From assembly GCF_017114825.1 (NCBI RefSeq), contig NZ_JADEVO010000029.1, positions 16,226-80,225 on the forward strand: a DNA stretch of 64,000 nt, written 5' to 3'. The stretch comes from Pseudomonas gregormendelii (GTDB lineage: Bacteria > Pseudomonadota > Gammaproteobacteria > Pseudomonadales > Pseudomonadaceae). The notes under the pieces were generated by a model. That model searched no databases. It saw only the letters and a list, made by a program, of their open reading frames with translations, and had not been told where the DNA came from. Positions 16,353-24,606 of this stretch are shown in pieces. Position 1 is the stretch's first letter, and every line of letters starts with the position of its first letter. The position numbers and the translations under genes were made by a program.

Positions 16353-16702
16353 GGCAGCAACTCCAGCACGTTCTCCGGTGGCCGGCCGATCACGGCTTTG
16401 TCGCCTACCTCAAGAATCGGCCGCTCCATCAGCTTCGGGTGCGCGGCGATGGCTGCGATCAATTGTGCTTCGCTGAGGCTGGCGTCGGCCAGGTTGAGGG
16501 TCTTGTATTCGTCCTCGCCGGAGCGCAGCAGTTGCCGGGCGCCGATGCCGAGTTTTTTCAGCAGGCTCTGGATTTGCGCGGCGTCCAGCGGCGTTTCCAG
16601 GTAGCGCACTACCTCAGGTGTCAGGCCGCGGGCCTGGAGCAGTTCGAGCGCACCGCGGGATTTCGAGCAGCGCGGGTTGTGATAAAGCGTCAGATCGGTC
16701 AT
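16349..16702 (-). CDS. arsC: Glutaredoxin-dependent arsenate reductase ArsC
   Basis: A 117-residue ArsC-family protein. The catalytic cysteine C12 is in YHNPRCSKSRGALELL, and RPILEVGDKAVIGRPPENVLELL holds the conserved arginine region of the plasmid R773-type ArsC fold. It has no arsB or arsR neighbour; it sits with wrbA and a DUF2069 gene, so it may act in general stress rather than dedicated arsenic resistance. Confidence 0.88.
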   Translation of the reverse strand: MTDLTLYHNPRCSKSRGALELLQARGLTPEVVRYLETPLDAAQIQSLLKKLGIGARQLLRSGEDEYKTLNLADASLSEAQLIAAIAAHPKLMERPILEVGDKAVIGRPPENVLELLP

Positions 16703-16816
16703 GTGCGGGTCGCATCTTGCGTAAGGTGGCGGCTATTCTAACTGTGCGGCGCGTATTCCAGAACCTCGGGAGGCAATGGGTCGCGGCAGTATTCTTTTTT
16801 TGACAAGGATCACGAC

Positions 16817-17284
16817 ATGAACAGACGACTGGCAGCGACACTGGTGATCATCGGCACATTATTGCTGGGGGGGTGTGGCAACGATTACGGGGTCGACCAG
16901 AACGGCCGGAAAGTGGCTGCCGAGCGTCTGGACAAACAATGGCTGGTGCTCAACTACTGGGCCGAGTGGTGCGGGCCGTGCCGCACCGAGATTCCAGAAC
17001 TCAATGCCCTGGCCGAGCAGCTCAAGGACAAAAACATCGGCGTGTTCGGGGTCAACTTCGATAACGTGCAGGGCGAAGAACTGAAAAGCGCCAGTGAGAA
17101 GCTGGGCATCGGCTTCACGGTGCTGGCACAGGATCCTGCAGAGCTGTTCGAGGTGCCGCGTAGCGAGGCGTTGCCGGTGACCTACATCATCGACGACAAG
17201 GGCAAGGTGCGTGAGCAATTGATGGGTGAGAAGACAGCGGCGGGGCTGCTGGCGAAGCTGGAGGCGTTGCAGGCCAGGAATTAA
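16817..17284 (+). CDS. Thioredoxin-like (TlpA-type) lipoprotein
   Basis: A 155-residue periplasmic protein. A type II signal peptide ends at lipobox LLGGC, so it is probably membrane anchored. The thioredoxin motif is NYWAEWCGPCRTEIPEL, and the cis-proline is in EALPVTYIID. Fold and length match ResA/TlpA thiol-disulfide reductases that work in cytochrome maturation or disulfide repair. It is divergent from the arsC operon and stands alone, so its partner is unknown. Confidence 0.88.
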   Translation: MNRRLAATLVIIGTLLLGGCGNDYGVDQNGRKVAAERLDKQWLVLNYWAEWCGPCRTEIPELNALAEQLKDKNIGVFGVNFDNVQGEELKSASEKLGIGFTVLAQDPAELFEVPRSEALPVTYIIDDKGKVREQLMGEKTAAGLLAKLEALQARN

Positions 17285-17299
17285 GGGGGCTCAGGAATA

Positions 17300-17355
17300 G
17301 ATCGCAGCCTTCGGCAGCTCCTACGGTGTTCAGCGGTCTCCGAAGGCTACGATCT
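17300..17355. repeat. Inverted repeat of a second repeat family, possible terminator
   Basis: GATCGCAGCCTTCGG (17300-17314) and CCGAAGGCTACGATC (17340-17354) pair over almost their full length and are followed by TTTT. The same GATCGCAGGCTTCG motif recurs at 32396-32472. It lies between the convergent lipoprotein genes and can serve as terminator for the thioredoxin-like gene. Confidence 0.7.
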
Positions 17356-17364
17356 TTTCAGGAT

Positions 17365-17769
17365 TTAACCCTCTTCAAGCCACCAGCGCATCGGCTTGCC
17401 TTCAGCCGGCCAGAAGCGCACCTGGTCGATCGGTGACACATCCCAGCGCTGCACGTGCTCCAGGGCCTGGAGGAAACGTTTCTCCTGCTCCATCAACGCC
17501 GGCGCGCAGAGTTTGCGTGTGCTGCCGACCTTGCCGAAGCTCAGTTTGTCGCCTTCCAGGGTGTAGGGCGCGAACCAGTGGTTGCAGCCGCCATTGCCAT
17601 AGGCACGACCGTCTTCACCCAGGGTGATGGTCAGGTGACTGTAGTCCATCAAAGGACGTTCGCCGATCCACTCCAGAATGTAGCTGCGGTTCTGTTGCAG
17701 TTGCACCGGTTGAGCGGCGCAGCCCAGCAGGCTGGCGCCAACCAATGCGGTCAGGGCAAGGCGTTTCAT
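17365..17769 (-). CDS. META-domain (HslJ-like) lipoprotein
   Basis: A 134-residue lipoprotein with signal peptide MKRLALTALVGASLLGC. The META signature region GEDGRAYGNGGCNHWFAPYTLEGDKLSFGKVGSTRKLC and ALMEQEKRFLQAL match the HslJ/META fold, found in envelope proteins linked to heat shock or novobiocin resistance. The ATG overlaps the TGA of the upstream gene, so the two genes are coupled. Confidence 0.82.
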   Translation of the reverse strand: MKRLALTALVGASLLGCAAQPVQLQQNRSYILEWIGERPLMDYSHLTITLGEDGRAYGNGGCNHWFAPYTLEGDKLSFGKVGSTRKLCAPALMEQEKRFLQALEHVQRWDVSPIDQVRFWPAEGKPMRWWLEEG

Positions 17770-18203
17770 CACGCAGGCTCCTGGCATTTCGGGCACAGGT
17801 GCGTCTGACCGACAGTGCTCCAGCCCAACTCGGCGATCCGCGCAGTGGCAGCTGGCTTTTCAGCCTTGTTGCCCAGCTTGGCGTCGACTGCAAACTCGAA
17901 ACTCAGCTCTTTGGCACAACTGTCGCAGTTGACTTTCCAGGTGTGGATCGCCAGTTCGCCGAACACCGGGCCACTGGCCACCGCCACCCATTGCCCGGGT
18001 GGGTTGATCAGGTGGCGAACCGTTTCCACGGTCAGGCGCATGGCCAGGTCCTTGCTGCCTTTGAGCGTCACGACCAGCACGTCATTGTTGCGAATCGAGC
18101 CACCGTTGCCGGTGACCTGATAACGCCCTGGGACCAGGGCGCGGCATTCGGTGAGGGTGTGCTGCGGGTTCATCAGGGTATAGCGGAAATCGTGTTCGAC
18201 CAT
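17769..18203 (-). CDS. Conserved hypothetical protein with two CxxC pairs
   Basis: A 144-residue cytoplasmic protein that I do not recognise. It has a CDSC pair at about residue 92 and a CPKC pair near the C-terminus (THLCPKCQEPA), suggesting a zinc-stabilised fold or rubredoxin-like knuckle split by about 45 residues. No signal peptide or membrane span is seen. The start at ATG 18203 follows GGAGGACC. It is translationally coupled to the META lipoprotein gene. Confidence 0.75.
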   Translation of the reverse strand: MVEHDFRYTLMNPQHTLTECRALVPGRYQVTGNGGSIRNNDVLVVTLKGSKDLAMRLTVETVRHLINPPGQWVAVASGPVFGELAIHTWKVNCDSCAKELSFEFAVDAKLGNKAEKPAATARIAELGWSTVGQTHLCPKCQEPA

Positions 18204-18280
18204 GGGTCCTCCAAATATGCGCGGCATGCTAGCACGGACATCCGCTGATCATGGTGTGGGCCTTCGACCTTCGATCCGGT

Positions 18281-19273
18281 TCAACCGGCATCCACCTGAT
18301 TTTGCGGGGTTCCGGCCGCCCACGCGGCAATATTCTGCAATGTAGTGGCGGCAATCGCGCCCAATGCTTCGCGCGTCAGGAAGGCCTGGTGCGCGGTAAT
18401 GATCACGTTCGGAAAGGTCAGCAGCCGCGCCAGCACGTCATCCTGCAACGGCAGGTCGGAGCGGTCCTCGAAAAACAGTTGCGCCTCCTCTTCATAGACA
18501 TCCAGGCCCAGGTAACCCAGTTGCCCATCCTTGAGTGCGTCAATCAGTGCCGGCGTATCCACCAGGCCACCGCGCCCGGTGTTGATCAGCATGGCGCCGG
18601 GTTGCATGTGCGCCAGTGATTCACGGTTGATCAGGTGCTTGCTCTGGTCGTTGAGCGGGCAGTGCAGGCTGATGATCTGCGACTCGGCGAGCAATTGCGG
18701 CAGGCTCAGGTAGCGAGCGCCGAGGGCTTCGACCTGCGGGTTGGGGTAGGGGTCATACGCCAGCAACTGGCAGCCAAACCCGTGCATGATTTTCGCCAAA
18801 GTCGCACCGATCTGCCCGGTGCCGACAATGCCGACGGTTTTGCCCACCAGATCGAAGCCGGTCAGGCCGTGCAGGCTGAAATCCCCTTCGCGGGTGCGGT
18901 TGTAGGCGCGGTGCAGGCGCCGATTGAGCGCCAGGATCAGCGCTACCGCGTGTTCGGCCACGGCATGCGGCGAGTAGGCGGGCACGCGCACGACGGGCAG
19001 GTCCAGACGCTTGGCCGCGGCCAGGTCGACGTGGTTGTAGCCGGCCGAGCGCAGCGCGATCAGGCGCGTGCCTCCCGCAGCGAGGCGTTCGAGCACGGGC
19101 GCGCTGAGGTCATCATTGATGAAGGCGCAAACCACCTCGTGGTCTTCAGCCAGGGCCACTGTATCGATGCTCAGGCGCGCGGGTTGAAACTGCAGTTCGA
19201 GGTCGGCGGGGAGCTCGGCGGCAAGAAAACTGTCGCGGTCGTAGGTTTGGCTGCTGAATAAAAGGGTGCGCAT
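18281..19273 (-). CDS. ldhA: D-lactate dehydrogenase, fermentative (2-hydroxyacid dehydrogenase family)
   Basis: A 330-residue NAD-dependent D-2-hydroxyacid dehydrogenase. The Rossmann motif is GKTVGIVGTGQIGATLA, followed by the catalytic Arg region (LINTGRGGLVDTPAL), the Glu region (GLDVYEEEAQLFFED) and catalytic His in NVIITAHQAFLT. The EEEAQLFFED insertion is typical of LdhA, which reduces pyruvate to D-lactate. ldhA-gacS order is the same as in P. aeruginosa. GGAGGATCCG precedes the ATG. Confidence 0.92.
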   Translation of the reverse strand: MRTLLFSSQTYDRDSFLAAELPADLELQFQPARLSIDTVALAEDHEVVCAFINDDLSAPVLERLAAGGTRLIALRSAGYNHVDLAAAKRLDLPVVRVPAYSPHAVAEHAVALILALNRRLHRAYNRTREGDFSLHGLTGFDLVGKTVGIVGTGQIGATLAKIMHGFGCQLLAYDPYPNPQVEALGARYLSLPQLLAESQIISLHCPLNDQSKHLINRESLAHMQPGAMLINTGRGGLVDTPALIDALKDGQLGYLGLDVYEEEAQLFFEDRSDLPLQDDVLARLLTFPNVIITAHQAFLTREALGAIAATTLQNIAAWAAGTPQNQVDAG

Positions 19274-19300
19274 CGGATCCTCCGGTTGATCAGCGTTCGG

Positions 19301-22054
19301 TCAGGCGTTGATGCGGGCCTGTGCCGCCAGGCGATTGATCGCCCGGTCGAGCTCCTCGAGGGCACTGTAGGCGCGCGGGTCTTGCTGCTTGAGCAGGGTT
19401 TCGCTGCGTTGGCAGGCGGCGCGCAATTGCGGCACGCCACAGTAGCGGGTCGCACCATGCAGCCGGTGGACCCGCTCGATCAGCGCGTTGTGGTCGTCGA
19501 TGTCCCGGGCAAACCGAATGGCTTCGCGGTCGGCTTCCAGGGACGCGAGCAACATGGCCAGCATATCCGCCGCCAGGTCTGCCTTGCCGGCAGCCAGGCG
19601 CAAGCCTTCCTCGTGATCGAGCACCTGCAGTTCCGGGGCGCCGCTGTGTCGATCGCCCGCGCGTTCGGGCCCCTGATTGCGCAGGGCCAGGCCACTCCAC
19701 TTCAACACCACCTGCGCCAGTTGCCGCTCACTGATCGGCTTGGTCAGGTAGTCATCCATGCCGCTTTGCAGCAGGGCGCGTTTTTCGTTGGCCATGGCAT
19801 GGGCGGTCAGCGCGACGATCGGCAGCGGCGTGCAGTGGCGCTCACTCTCCCATTGGCGAATCGCTTCTGTGCTCTGGCGCCCATCCATCCCGGGCATTTG
19901 CACATCCATGAGCACCAAATCGAAGGTCTCGCTCTGTACCGCCTTGATTGCAGCAAAGCCACTTTCCACCGCCAGCACCTTGGCGCCCATGTCTTCGAGC
20001 AGGGTTTGCACCAGCAACAGGTTGGCCGGGTTGTCGTCGACACACAGCACTTTGGGCGCCCGACTGGACAACGGCTCGTCCGGCTCGCTGCGGATGTGGC
20101 GCGGGTTGACCAGGTCGGACAGCGCCCGTCGCAGTTTGCGGGTGCAGGCCGGTTTGGCCTGGAGCTGACTGTGGGGGTTGGGCACGGACAGGTGGAACAG
20201 CGTCTGTTCGGTGGTCGGGCACAGCACCAGCACTTTGCAGCCCAGGTGTTCGAGGTCCCAGATGTGCTGGTTGAGGCGTTCGGGTGGCATGTCTTTGCTG
20301 GTAATGCCCAACACAGCGAGGTCGATCGCCTGCTCGGTCTGGTGCACACCGGTCACGCCATTGGCCAGGCTTTCCAGCGTGTTGAAAGGCGTCACCGCAA
20401 GACCGCAGTCTTCCAGTTGATGCTGCAGGGCCTGGCGCGCCAGCTCATGGTTCTCCAGCACCGCAACGCGGCGCCCCAGCAGCGGCGGGCCGGGCAGGTC
20501 CTCGGCGTCGTCGCGGGTCTTGGGCAGGCTCAGGCTGATCCAGAATTCCGAGCCTTCGCCCGGGGTGCTGTCGACGCCGATCTCGCCGCCCATCTGCTCG
20601 ATCAGGCGCTTGGAGATCACCAGGCCCAGGCCGGTGCCGCCGGGTTGCCGCGACAGTGAGTTGTCGGCCTGGCTGAAGGCCTGGAACAAGGCGCGTACGT
20701 CCTGGCTCGACAGGCCGATGCCGGTGTCCTGAATACTGATGCGCAGTTGCACGCTGTCTTCATGCTCATCTTCGAGCATGGCACGGGCGACGATGGTGCC
20801 TTCGCGGGTGAACTTGATTGCATTGCTCACCAGGTTGGTGAGGATCTGCTTGAGTCGCAGCGGATCGCCTACCAGCGACAACGGCGTGTCGCGATAAACC
20901 AGGCTGACCAGCTCCAGCTGTTTGGCGTGGGCGGCGGGGGCGAGGATGGTCAGGGTGTCCTGCAACAGGTCGCGCAGGTTGAACGGAATATGGTCGAGCA
21001 CCAGCTTGCCGGCTTCGATCTTGGAGAAGTCGAGAATCTCGTTGATGATGCCCAGCAGACTGTCGGCGGACTTTTCGATGGTGCCCAGGTAGTCGAGTTG
21101 CCGCGGGGTCAATTCGCTTTTTTGCAGCAAGTGCGTGAAACCCAGGATGCCGTTGAGCGGGGTGCGGATTTCATGGCTCATGTTGGCCAGGAACTCGGAC
21201 TTGATCCGGCTCGCTTCCAGGGCTTCCTTGCGCGCCAGGTCCAGCTCGATGTTCTGGATTTCGATGGTTTCCAGGTTCTGGCGCACGTCTTCGGTGGCCT
21301 GGTCGACGCTGTGCTGGAGTTCTTCCTGGGCGTTTTGCAGGGTCCCGGCCATACGGTTGATGCCCGCCGCCAGTTCGTCCAGCTCCTGACTGCCGAGGGG
21401 TGGCAGGCGGGTCTCCAGGTGGCCGTCCTTGAGTTGCGCCACGGCCTGCTTGATCTGGCCGATCGGGCGGTTGATGGTACGGCCCATGCGCAAGGCCAGC
21501 AGCGCCGCACCGCCCAGGCCCGCGACAATCAGCAGCAGGCTGGCAAACAGGCTGCGATAACCACGCAGCAGCATGCCATTGTGGGACAGTTCGAGTTCAA
21601 CCCAGCCGAGCAGGCGATTAGCCTCGTCGGGGATCAGGTCGCCGGCCAGGTTGCGGTGCTTGCCGAAGACCGGCAGCAGGTAGCGCGTCGCGTCATTGCC
21701 GCTGCGGCGCAGCAGTTGCGAGCCGTCGCCCAGGGGGGCCTGATTGAGCATGGTCGGGCCGGCGTGAGCCAGCGGCGTGCGGTCGGCGGCGAGGAAGGTG
21801 ACCGCGCGCACGTCCTGCTGCTCCAGCGACTGGGTGGCGATGCGTTCGAGCAGCTCGTTGTTGTGGTGACCCATGGCGGGGGCGACCAGTGGCGCCAGTT
21901 GCTCGGCGATCATTTCGCCGCGCTGCATCAACTGGGTTTGCAGGTCGGACTGCTGCATCCAGATGAAGTAGCCGCCCAGAACCAGTGCCATCAGGCTGGT
22001 CGGCAACAGCGTCAGCAGCAATACACGGCCTTTTATTCCCAGTTTCTTGAGCAC
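19301..22054 (-). CDS. gacS: Hybrid sensor kinase GacS
   Basis: A 917-residue tripartite kinase, identical in length to known Pseudomonas GacS. TM1 is at about 10-32, a periplasmic domain at 40-160, TM2 at about 165-185, then HAMP. H294 lies in LANMSHEIRTPLNG, with an ATPase domain (GTGLGLVISKRL), a receiver with D717 in LMDVQMPGMDG, and a C-terminal HPt with H863 in HRLHGA. It phosphorylates GacA to turn on the Rsm small RNAs. The GTG at 22054 is chosen over an in-frame ATG at 22069 because GGAGAG lies 5 bases before it and the protein then starts VLKKLGIKGR as in the family. All four phosphotransfer residues are intact. Confidence 0.95.
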   Translation of the reverse strand: MLKKLGIKGRVLLLTLLPTSLMALVLGGYFIWMQQSDLQTQLMQRGEMIAEQLAPLVAPAMGHHNNELLERIATQSLEQQDVRAVTFLAADRTPLAHAGPTMLNQAPLGDGSQLLRRSGNDATRYLLPVFGKHRNLAGDLIPDEANRLLGWVELELSHNGMLLRGYRSLFASLLLIVAGLGGAALLALRMGRTINRPIGQIKQAVAQLKDGHLETRLPPLGSQELDELAAGINRMAGTLQNAQEELQHSVDQATEDVRQNLETIEIQNIELDLARKEALEASRIKSEFLANMSHEIRTPLNGILGFTHLLQKSELTPRQLDYLGTIEKSADSLLGIINEILDFSKIEAGKLVLDHIPFNLRDLLQDTLTILAPAAHAKQLELVSLVYRDTPLSLVGDPLRLKQILTNLVSNAIKFTREGTIVARAMLEDEHEDSVQLRISIQDTGIGLSSQDVRALFQAFSQADNSLSRQPGGTGLGLVISKRLIEQMGGEIGVDSTPGEGSEFWISLSLPKTRDDAEDLPGPPLLGRRVAVLENHELARQALQHQLEDCGLAVTPFNTLESLANGVTGVHQTEQAIDLAVLGITSKDMPPERLNQHIWDLEHLGCKVLVLCPTTEQTLFHLSVPNPHSQLQAKPACTRKLRRALSDLVNPRHIRSEPDEPLSSRAPKVLCVDDNPANLLLVQTLLEDMGAKVLAVESGFAAIKAVQSETFDLVLMDVQMPGMDGRQSTEAIRQWESERHCTPLPIVALTAHAMANEKRALLQSGMDDYLTKPISERQLAQVVLKWSGLALRNQGPERAGDRHSGAPELQVLDHEEGLRLAAGKADLAADMLAMLLASLEADREAIRFARDIDDHNALIERVHRLHGATRYCGVPQLRAACQRSETLLKQQDPRAYSALEELDRAINRLAAQARINA

Positions 22055-22270
22055 GCATCTCTCCTGCATCCAGCGATTTAATGACCTGCGCTTACGTCCG
22101 GTACGCGCCACCTGCGCAGTGTAGCGATTTGCTCGCGGCCGATCCCCGTAAAAATTGTGCCGGTCATTCGTCGGCCCACTTAGCCTATTGAGGTCCGGGG
22201 CGAAGCTTGTGTTGCCCCTGGCGAGGCAATCTTGAATAATCTGTCAACTGAGAATTATTTGCAGATACTC

Positions 22271-22993
22271 ATGACTCCCATCTCTAGCGATCATCCGCGC
22301 ATACTTTCCATCGAAGACGACCTCGTTCTCGGTGCCTATGTGCACGAGCATCTTGAGCGCAGCGGCTTCCAGGTGACCTGGTGCCAAAACGGCCAGGAGG
22401 GGCTGGACCTGGCGCGTGAGCAACGCTTCGACGTAGTGCTGATGGATATTCTGCTGCCAGGCCTGGACGGGCTCAAGGCGCTGACCCAGTTGCGCGAGAG
22501 CCATTCGACTCCGGTGCTGCTGATGTCGGCGCTCGGGGCGGAAGCCGATCGCATCAGTGGCTTTCGGCTGGGGGCTGATGATTACCTGCCCAAACCGTTC
22601 AGCATGGCGGAGTTGCGGGTGCGTATCGAAGCGATATTGCGGCGGGTGGCGCTGGACCGTCGACCGGCGCCGGTCGCCCCTGCGCCTGCGGCCGACTGCC
22701 TGCGGTTCGACGACGGCTGCTTTGACGTCGTCTATCGGGATCGGGCCGCAGGCCTGACTCGCAGCGAGTACCGCCTGCTGGAAACCTTGAACCGCAACGG
22801 CGATGAAGTATTGAGCAAGGCCTTCCTTTATCAGCAAGTCCTGCAGCGCGGCTATGCCGCCCACGATCGCAGCCTGGATATGCACATCAGCCAGATTCGC
22901 CGCAAACTCAAGGCCATCGACTATTTGGAACGCGAAGTACGCACGGTCTGGGGCAAAGGCTATGTCTTGAGTGCTGCTGATGAAGTGGTCTGA
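22271..22993 (+). CDS. pirR: Response regulator PirR (OmpR family)
   Basis: A 240-residue regulator. The receiver (about 9-125) has E15, D16, D17 and phosphoacceptor D59 (VLMDILLPGLDG). The winged helix ends with SLDMHISQIRRKLKAI and VWGKGYVLS. Its place between gacS and cysM corresponds to PirR of P. aeruginosa, which with PirS activates the ferric-enterobactin receptor gene pirA. ATG 22271 is given; a TTG at 22232 with GAGG five bases upstream would add 13 residues and cannot be excluded. The stop overlaps pirS. Confidence 0.78.
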   Translation: MTPISSDHPRILSIEDDLVLGAYVHEHLERSGFQVTWCQNGQEGLDLAREQRFDVVLMDILLPGLDGLKALTQLRESHSTPVLLMSALGAEADRISGFRLGADDYLPKPFSMAELRVRIEAILRRVALDRRPAPVAPAPAADCLRFDDGCFDVVYRDRAAGLTRSEYRLLETLNRNGDEVLSKAFLYQQVLQRGYAAHDRSLDMHISQIRRKLKAIDYLEREVRTVWGKGYVLSAADEVV

Positions 22994-24416
22994 CCTGCCG
23001 GGGCGGCATTCGCTATTCTGGAAACTGGCGTTTTTGCTGGTGGCGTTCTGCTTGCTGATGATCTGGCTGAGCTGGTCCTGGGGCCGCTACATGGAACAGC
23101 GCAATCAGTTTCTTTCTGATGAAGCCCGGGGCACCTTGACGCGCTACGCCGCCGAGGCCGAGCGCGCCTGGGAGCAGGGCCAGCAGACCGGCGTCGATAG
23201 CTGGTTGCAGGGCATTCGCCAGCGTGAAGCGGGGTGGGTCGGCGTCATCAGTGGGGATCTGCAGTCGTTAAGCAGCCAGGAGCTGACGGACAAAGAGATC
23301 CAGCACCTGACCTTTCTGCGCGGCCTCGACTGGCCCATCCACAAGAAAGGCCTGCCGTGGCTGCGAGTACCCTTTCCTGGCGACTCGTCCGCGGGCAGCC
23401 TGGTGATCGAGTTGCCGCAACGTTTTGTACCTGGCCAGTATCGGCTGTTTTGGCGGGTCATCACCAATGGCGTGATTCCCGGGCTGTTCACTTTGCTGCT
23501 GTGCGTCGGGCTGTATCGCCTGCTGGTGGTACCGCTGAACAACCTGCGTGAACAGGCCAATGCCTGGCGTGCCGACCAGTTGGGCGTGCGCCTGTCGAGC
23601 CGCACCACTGATCGACAGGATGAATTGGGAGAGCTGGGCCGCGCCTTCGATCACATGTCCGAGCGGTTGCAGGGCACAGTGACCCTGCAGCAGCAACTGC
23701 TGCGCGATCTGTCCCACGAATTACGTACGCCCCTGAGCCGCCTGCGGGTGGCCAGCGACAGCGAGCAGGACCTGGCGCAACTGCGCGAGCGTATCGGTCG
23801 GGAAGTCGATGGCATGCAGCGGCTGGTCGAGGACACCCTGCAGCTGGCGTGGCTCGACACAGAGCGCGCGCCGTTGCCCGATGAAGCGATCCAGATTCAG
23901 GCACTGTGGGAGATGCTCACGGAAAATGCCTGCTACGAGAGTTGCTGGTCGAGCGGGCAATTGGTGTGCACCGTGGATGCCTCCTGTTGGGTGCGTGGCA
24001 ACCTCAACACCCTGGCCCAGGCGGTGGGAAATATCCTGCGCAACGCCATCCGCCATTCGCCCCAAGGAGCAGTGGTGACCCTGGGAGGCCGGCGCGACGG
24101 CAACTTCTGGCACCTGTGGCTGGAGGATCAGGGCGGCGGCGTGGCTGAAACCGATCTTGAGCGAATCTTCTCACCCTTCACCCGGCTCGACGGTTCGCGC
24201 CCGGGCAACGGCGGATTCGGCCTGGGCCTGAGCATCGCGCGCAATGCCGTGCAGCGCCAGGGCGGAAGTATCTGGGCGCAGAATACCGGGACTGGTTTGC
24301 GGCTGAATATGCGACTGGTGGCGGATGAAGGCGCTGTCAGCGCAGCTGTCTTCGCGGGCGAGCCCGCTCCTTGCGCTACTCCCACAGTGCACCCGCGTCG
24401 GTCACAAGTCATCTGA
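22980..24416 (+). CDS. pirS: Sensor histidine kinase PirS
   Basis: A 478-residue kinase. TM1 is at about 13-33, a short periplasmic region, TM2 at about 162-182, HAMP, H246 in RDLSHELRTPLSRLR, then the ATPase domain (GNILRNAIRHSP, LEDQGGGV, GGFGLGLSIARNA). ATG 22980 lies within the pirR 3' end, as expected for coupling; a GTG at 22971 is an alternative. The last 30 or so codons run into a REP sequence (24350-24370), so the C-terminal tail is probably not ancestral. The usual third gene, pirA, is missing downstream. Confidence 0.78.
   Translation: MKWSDLPGRHSLFWKLAFLLVAFCLLMIWLSWSWGRYMEQRNQFLSDEARGTLTRYAAEAERAWEQGQQTGVDSWLQGIRQREAGWVGVISGDLQSLSSQELTDKEIQHLTFLRGLDWPIHKKGLPWLRVPFPGDSSAGSLVIELPQRFVPGQYRLFWRVITNGVIPGLFTLLLCVGLYRLLVVPLNNLREQANAWRADQLGVRLSSRTTDRQDELGELGRAFDHMSERLQGTVTLQQQLLRDLSHELRTPLSRLRVASDSEQDLAQLRERIGREVDGMQRLVEDTLQLAWLDTERAPLPDEAIQIQALWEMLTENACYESCWSSGQLVCTVDASCWVRGNLNTLAQAVGNILRNAIRHSPQGAVVTLGGRRDGNFWHLWLEDQGGGVAETDLERIFSPFTRLDGSRPGNGGFGLGLSIARNAVQRQGGSIWAQNTGTGLRLNMRLVADEGAVSAAVFAGEPAPCATPTVHPRRSQVI
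24350..24370. repeat. REP element inside the 3' end of pirS
   Basis: CTTCGCGGGCGAGCCCGCTCC is a REP core palindrome (CGCGGGC-GAG-CCCGC type). Here it is read in frame as part of the pirS C-terminal tail rather than lying between genes. Confidence 0.7.
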
Positions 24417-24606
24417 ACGACGCAAATCGCCGTGTGAGCGGCGGTGCAAAGATTCGACTTGCTCTTAAGAGGCCGTTACTGGCCCCACTGGAATGCCGGA
24501 ATGCTCCTGTTTTTTTGTAAGATATTTCCCAAAGGATGTCGCTGGCATTTTCCAGCTTCCTTGACGGTTTAAGCTCTCGCCTATAACTGTCCCCATGGAG
24601 CCTGGT

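Noticed and set aside
19286..22081. Long plus-strand frames opposite gacS
   Set aside because: gacS on the minus strand has all kinase domains intact; the opposing frames have no motif.
22112..22270. Possible Rsm-type small RNA near gacS
   Set aside because: No cluster of exposed GGA hairpins and no rho-independent terminator; the stretch is simply the gacS/pirR divergent promoter region.
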